From a bacterium (GTDB lineage Bacteria > Bacillota > Clostridia > Lachnospirales > Lachnospiraceae), in NCBI GenBank assembly GCA_004562765.1, contig SFRL01000063.1, forward strand, positions 1 through 35,280: a stretch of DNA of 35,280 nucleotides, read 5' to 3'. A program made the position numbers and the translations under genes. The first letter of the stretch is position 1; every line of letters starts with the position of its first letter. Under the pieces are notes generated by a model. The model had not been told where the DNA came from. It searched no databases and was given only the letters and a program-made list of their open reading frames with translations. Shown piece after piece: positions 32,098-35,280 of this stretch.

Positions 32098-32126
32098 CTG
32101 ACTGTAAGTGTGAGATAAAGTATAAT
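32098..32126 (+). promoter_or_regulatory. Candidate promoter of the island operon
   Basis: CTGACT (32098-32103), a 17-base spacer and TATAAT (32121-32126) precede the XRE gene, whose ribosome site AAAGGAG follows. The -10 is perfect and the -35 is a four-of-six match. Confidence 0.45.
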
Positions 32127-32154
32127 AAATTAAAGAAAGGAGAAAATAATTACA

Positions 32155-32379
32155 ATGATAAGAGAGTATAGAATAAGTGGAGCGGCCGTGTACAAGAATA
32201 GAATTCGCAAAAAATATACACAAGAGAAGTTGAGTGAATTATCTGGGATTTCAAGAAGCCAAATACAGAGAATAGAAAAAGAAGTTGCTTCAAATTGTAC
32301 AATTGATACATTTATGAAAATATCAGTGGCACTAGAAGTTGATTGGCAAGAGTTGATTTATGAAGGAGAGAGTGAGTAA
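32155..32379 (+). CDS. XRE-family helix-turn-helix regulator
   Basis: This 74-residue protein is little more than one Cro/C1-type helix-turn-helix: VYKNRIRKKYTQEKLSELS, then the turn, SRSQIQRIEKEVASN and the closing TFMKISVALEVDWQEL. It is likely an autorepressor or switch for the genes that follow. ATG 32155 has AAAGGAGA upstream and its stop overlaps the next start by one base (TAATG), so it is coupled to the winged-helix gene. Small XRE proteins at the head of defence cassettes are common; that role is inference. Codon use is clearly more AT-rich than in the uronate genes. Confidence 0.85.
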   Translation: MIREYRISGAAVYKNRIRKKYTQEKLSELSGISRSQIQRIEKEVASNCTIDTFMKISVALEVDWQELIYEGESE

Positions 32380-32792
32380 TGAGCAAAATGAGTGTAATAG
32401 AAGAAATAATTTTTGAGGTATTGGAAGATGGAGAATGGCATTCTATAGAAGAAATCAAAGGCAAAGTTCTGGAACATGACAAATTGTTACTTGAAAATAA
32501 AAATTTTTTAAATGTTGTATTAAATCGAATAAAAACAAAGAAGAAATTAATTGAATCGGAAGGAAGAGGTAAGTATAAAATGATACAAAGAAGTACAGAA
32601 GAACCAAGGGACTTTAGGGGAAATAATTCTCAAGAAAAAATGCTTTTGTGCTGGAGAAATTTTTACAATAAGACAATGAGTAAGTATGAATTGAGTTATG
32701 ATATGACTGAGGAACAATTTAAAGAAGGAAAATGGTTATATGAACTAAATAAAGAGATGGAAAATTTAATTAAATCGTTTGATATATCATAA
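32379..32792 (+). CDS. Predicted winged-helix protein of unknown function
   Basis: This is a 137-residue protein. The N-terminal 70 residues have a helix-helix-wing pattern (IEEIIFEVLEDGEWHSIEEI, LNVVLNRIKTKKKLIESEGRGKYKMI) like winged-helix domains in which a short processed DNA or protein end is recognised. The C-terminal half is helical and charged (MTEEQFKEGKWLYELNKEMENLIKSF). I do not recognise a family. It is coupled by a one-base overlap to the XRE gene and followed by 143 bases before the ATPase. It could be a DNA-binding partner of the regulator or of the ATPase. Confidence 0.65.
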   Translation: MSKMSVIEEIIFEVLEDGEWHSIEEIKGKVLEHDKLLLENKNFLNVVLNRIKTKKKLIESEGRGKYKMIQRSTEEPRDFRGNNSQEKMLLCWRNFYNKTMSKYELSYDMTEEQFKEGKWLYELNKEMENLIKSFDIS

Positions 32793-32796
32793 TTAC

Positions 32797-32852
32797 TTTG
32801 AACAGATGTTTTTGGAACTTTATTGTAAAGTATAAAAAGAGTATTGTTCAAA
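32797..32852 (+). repeat. Inverted repeat before the ATPase gene
   Basis: TTTGAACA (32797-32804) and TGTTCAAA (32845-32852) are perfect inverted copies in the 143-base gap between the winged-helix gene and the ATPase. The centres are about 48 bases apart with no T-tract, so paired operator half-sites seem as likely as a hairpin. Confidence 0.35.
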
Positions 32853-32935
32853 GAAATAATGATTGAATTTTACATGTGTGTATGGTATTTTTACTGTGTG
32901 TAATAATAGCAATAAGTTTGAGAGGCAATGCAAAG

Positions 32936-34207
32936 ATGATTAAATGTTTTACATTTGAAAATTTCAAGAGTTTTGAGAAAGCTGAACTCAACATGGAAGC
33001 GCTGACAACGCTTATTGGGACTAATTCATCCGGAAAAAGCAATGCAATCGAGGGAATTGCAATATTAGCAATGGCTGCAACTGGAATTGATATAAGTATG
33101 ATTTTGGATGGAACAAAAAGCATGGGGACTATTGTGCGCGGTGGGAGTCGTGGTTGTGTCAGATTCAAAACAAGTGCATTCAAGCTGGGCTGCCTGATAG
33201 ATTTGGATGAGGACCATGATCTGCTTTATGAGATAAAGATTGGTGTGAATGGTCATGTTGCGATTGAGGAGGAAGGTTTATATATTGTAAAGGCAAATAC
33301 TCTGGGGCCCAAGAGCAATAAAATTTTTCGTACAAAGGCAACAGAACGTGACAGGGCAGAAATAAAGGTGGAATACAAGAACGGAAAGAAGGGAAAAAAT
33401 CCTGACACAATTTGTGTGCGATCAGCTGCAATCTTGCCTCAGATGTTGGGAAAAATGCTTAGGGATTCGACAGAAGAACGTGAGATTGTAAATCAGATGG
33501 AGCGAGTGGCGAATCATTTGAAAAAGATTAAGATTCTTGATCCTGTTCCCACAGAGACCCGCAATTATGTGAGAATTTCAGACACAGAATTGAGAACGAA
33601 CTGTGAAAATATTTCTGCTATTCTTTATAAAATGTGTAAGAACACAGAAAATAAAGAACGGATTTTAAACATTATAAGGGAGCTTCCCGAAAATGATGTG
33701 ACGGATATTGAGTTTATTGAGACAAAAATTGGTGATGTTATATTTGCATTAAGAGAAAAGAATCTTAATTCTACTGAATTAGTGGACGCAAGGCAGTTGT
33801 CGGATGGAACTTTGAGATGTATTGCTGTTTTGACGGCAGCCCTAATCTGTGAACAGGGAAGTATGATTGTTATTGAGGAAATCGACAATGGAATACATCC
33901 TGCAAGAGTGTATAAGCTCATAGATCAGCTGATTCAAATTGCTGCAGAAAAAATGATAGATATTGTTATTACTACGCATAATGCAACTTTGTTGAATTCC
34001 TATAAGAAGGATGAGCTGGTTGGAGTATCTGTTGTGTATCGGGATAAGACGAGAGGGACAAGTAAGATCAAATCCTTTGTGGATATTGACAATTTTCCGT
34101 CCATGCTGGCTGCTGGAGGACTAGGTGATGCAATGGTTGATGAAAGTCTTCTCGCGGCTTTGAGACAGGAACGGCAGACGAAAGATTATTCATGGTTGGG
34201 GGTGTAG
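32936..34207 (+). CDS. AAA/ABC-type ATPase of a putative defence pair
   Basis: This 423-residue ATPase is of the AAA_15/AAA_21 (SMC/OLD-related) kind. The N-terminal strand MIKCFTFENFKSFEKAEL leads to Walker A GTNSSGKS at 28-35. An ABC-like signature region LSDGTLRCIAVLTAAL lies near 285-300. Walker B MIVIEEID is at 310-317, followed by NGIHPARV, and the H-loop is TTHNATLLN (His348). No nuclease domain is visible, so activity may come from a partner; the PIN-like gene begins three bases after its stop. The frame is open to 32876, but that would add a hydrophobic leader unlike the family; ATG 32936 gives the canonical start. Confidence 0.88.
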   Translation: MIKCFTFENFKSFEKAELNMEALTTLIGTNSSGKSNAIEGIAILAMAATGIDISMILDGTKSMGTIVRGGSRGCVRFKTSAFKLGCLIDLDEDHDLLYEIKIGVNGHVAIEEEGLYIVKANTLGPKSNKIFRTKATERDRAEIKVEYKNGKKGKNPDTICVRSAAILPQMLGKMLRDSTEEREIVNQMERVANHLKKIKILDPVPTETRNYVRISDTELRTNCENISAILYKMCKNTENKERILNIIRELPENDVTDIEFIETKIGDVIFALREKNLNSTELVDARQLSDGTLRCIAVLTAALICEQGSMIVIEEIDNGIHPARVYKLIDQLIQIAAEKMIDIVITTHNATLLNSYKKDELVGVSVVYRDKTRGTSKIKSFVDIDNFPSMLAAGGLGDAMVDESLLAALRQERQTKDYSWLGV

Positions 34208-34210
34208 TTG

Positions 34211-34708
34211 ATGAATGTGAAATTTATAGATACCTCAGTCATGCTAAATTTATTAGAAGTGCCGGAAAAGTGTAGTGATTCATCGCTGGTCAAGGAACAG
34301 TGGAAAGAATGTTTGGCTAAAAAAGATGTTTTGATTATGCCATTAGCCACTATCATTGAGACCGGTAATCATATAGCGCATATTACAAATGGACATGCAC
34401 GAAGAGAAATAGCGGCTAAATTCGGCGAATATCTGCGGAAAACAGCTGAGGGTGAAGCTCCGTGGCAACTTTATGGGGCTTCCATTGAAAAAGACGAGTT
34501 ATTATACATATCTGATCATATAGAGGAATTTGCTACACGAAAGGTTGGCATAGGTGATATGTCCATCATATATGCTTATGAGCACTACAGGGATGAGATG
34601 CCAGCAATTGGTACAATTATGATATGGAGTACAGATCTGCATTTGCAAGGGTATCAGGCGTATAATGTTTCAATGAAACGACGCAGAAATTTGGTTGACA
34701 ATGACTGA
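34211..34708 (+). CDS. PIN-like domain protein (putative ribonuclease)
   Basis: This 165-residue protein has the acidic pattern of PIN nucleases: D7 (KFIDTSVMLNLL), E50 (PLATIIETGNH), D116 (GIGDMSIIYAYE) and D142 (IWSTDLHLQGY). PIN domains cut single-stranded RNA with bound metal. It lies three bases after the AAA ATPase gene with no partner antitoxin of the usual VapB kind, so it is probably the effector of the ATPase rather than a simple toxin. The in-frame TTG at 34208 is possible, but ATG 34211 is preferred. It is followed by a perfect terminator. Confidence 0.75.
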   Translation: MNVKFIDTSVMLNLLEVPEKCSDSSLVKEQWKECLAKKDVLIMPLATIIETGNHIAHITNGHARREIAAKFGEYLRKTAEGEAPWQLYGASIEKDELLYISDHIEEFATRKVGIGDMSIIYAYEHYRDEMPAIGTIMIWSTDLHLQGYQAYNVSMKRRRNLVDND

Positions 34709-34766
34709 TGATCATGCCTTGAACGTTGGTAGTTCCAGAATAGTAATTCATTATACGAATAGTATA

Positions 34767-34795
34767 GCCTGAGCTTGGTTGCTCAGGCATTTTTC
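34767..34795 (+). terminator. Terminator after the PIN gene
   Basis: GCCTGAGC (34767-34774) pairs perfectly with GCTCAGGC (34781-34788) around TTGGTT, followed by ATTTTTC. It marks the 3' end of the regulator-ATPase-nuclease unit. Confidence 0.88.
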
Positions 34796-34831
34796 TATGA
34801 GAAGATAACGCGAAGAAGGAGGCAAAAGGGA

Positions 34832-35280
34832 ATGCACCTTGAGCGGGTTAATTTGAAAAATTACAAAGCGATTGAAGAATTGGAAATTGACTTAAAACCA
34901 GGCGTGAATTTGCTGATTGGAGACAATGGTGCTGGGAAGACCTCTGTATTAGAAGGTGTAGCAGCGGCGCTTAGCGGGTTGTTTGTTAATGTACCGGGAG
35001 TGAGCACAAAGAATATTGTAAAAGATGATGTTCGTATGCTTGTTACACCGAAGGGCGATTCGTCAACAACGTTGACTTATTTTGAACCGGTTTCTGTCGG
35101 TTGCAGTTTGAAATCTTGTGATGGAAATGAATTTTCTTGGAACCGGATAAAAGAAGAACGTTCAGCTACTCATACAATGATTGACAACAAAGAAGTGTGT
35201 GCGTGGATGAAAAAATTGACAAATCAGGCGGATTCTTGCTTACCACTGATCAGTTTTCAAAGCGCTGCAAGAGCATGGAG
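34832..35280 (+). CDS. SMC/OLD-like AAA ATPase, N-terminal part (runs off the window)
   Basis: This is an open frame from ATG 34832 to the window edge, with GGAGG at 34818-34822. The start MHLERVNLKNYKAIEELEID matches the first strand of AAA_23/RecF-OLD type ATPases. Walker A is IGDNGAGKTSVLEGVAAALS at about residues 29-48, with GAGKT intact. Only about 149 residues are visible, so the Walker B half and any C-terminal nuclease (for example TOPRIM, as in OLD/Gabija proteins) cannot be seen. It lies behind the PIN-gene terminator and is probably a separate unit in the same island. Confidence 0.85.
   Translation, partial: MHLERVNLKNYKAIEELEIDLKPGVNLLIGDNGAGKTSVLEGVAAALSGLFVNVPGVSTKNIVKDDVRMLVTPKGDSSTTLTYFEPVSVGCSLKSCDGNEFSWNRIKEERSATHTMIDNKEVCAWMKKLTNQADSCLPLISFQSAARAW

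Noticed and set aside
32876..32935. Upstream in-frame extension of the island ATPase
   Set aside because: It would add a hydrophobic leader ahead of the standard first strand of the family; GAGAGG with ATG 32936 is the better start.

Overview
The window looks like a spore-former-lineage Clostridia chromosome, most likely Lachnospiraceae. The support is strong AGGAGG-type Shine-Dalgarno sites, some TTG/GTG starts, a spoIIID remnant, a Tn916-type integrase module and a gut-type uronate gene set. No taxonomic marker gene is present, so this is an inference.

Layout. (1) Positions 1-2690 are the recombination end of an integrative element: a partial gene, small genes including an XRE regulator, a Tn916-type excisionase and a tyrosine integrase. 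A repeat-rich stretch follows, directly against a low-molecular-weight phosphatase gene. (2) Positions 2697-4695 hold the phosphatase, a formate/nitrite-type channel and a SAM methyltransferase. (3) Positions 4696-8450 hold a leader with a very long imperfect hairpin and a terminator, then panB-panC-panD-coaBC. These run from ketoisovalerate and aspartate toward 4'-phosphopantetheine; panE and the pantothenate kinase gene are not here. (4) Positions 8566-14194 are a purine module: an NCS2 permease, the three xanthine-dehydrogenase-type subunits (the FAD subunit is frameshifted) and a MobA-like cytidylyltransferase. (5) Positions 14195-31635 are a uronate (pectin/galacturonate) regulon: kduI, kduD, eda, a KdgF-like cupin, a GntR/FCD regulator, a UxuB-type reductase, a TRAP transporter (P-Q-M), uxaB, uxaA, uxaC, a YcxB-like membrane protein, a periplasmic sugar-binding lipoprotein, a membrane diguanylate cyclase and kdgK. 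Unsaturated uronates enter through KdgF/KduI/KduD. Galacturonate enters through UxaC/UxaB/UxaA. Both converge on 2-keto-3-deoxygluconate, which KdgK and Eda convert to pyruvate and glyceraldehyde-3-phosphate. A shared palindrome, (C/G)TAACATGT(C/T)AG, sits at the kduI and dctP promoters and is the likely operator of the GntR regulator. (6) Positions 31712-35280 begin with a frameshifted, truncated spoIIID remnant and continue as an AT-rich island. It carries an XRE regulator, a predicted winged-helix protein, an AAA/ABC-type ATPase with an adjacent PIN-like nuclease, and the start of a second SMC/OLD-like ATPase. It resembles a defence island and is the best candidate here for an undescribed system.

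A second theme is long nested-hairpin elements between genes: 4714-4902, 4931-4989, 7134-7266 and 16065-16269, with related pieces near 8526 and 23023. Several share short core sequences and some show compensatory stem changes. They look like dispersed palindromic repeats, some of which now lie in leaders or at gene starts.
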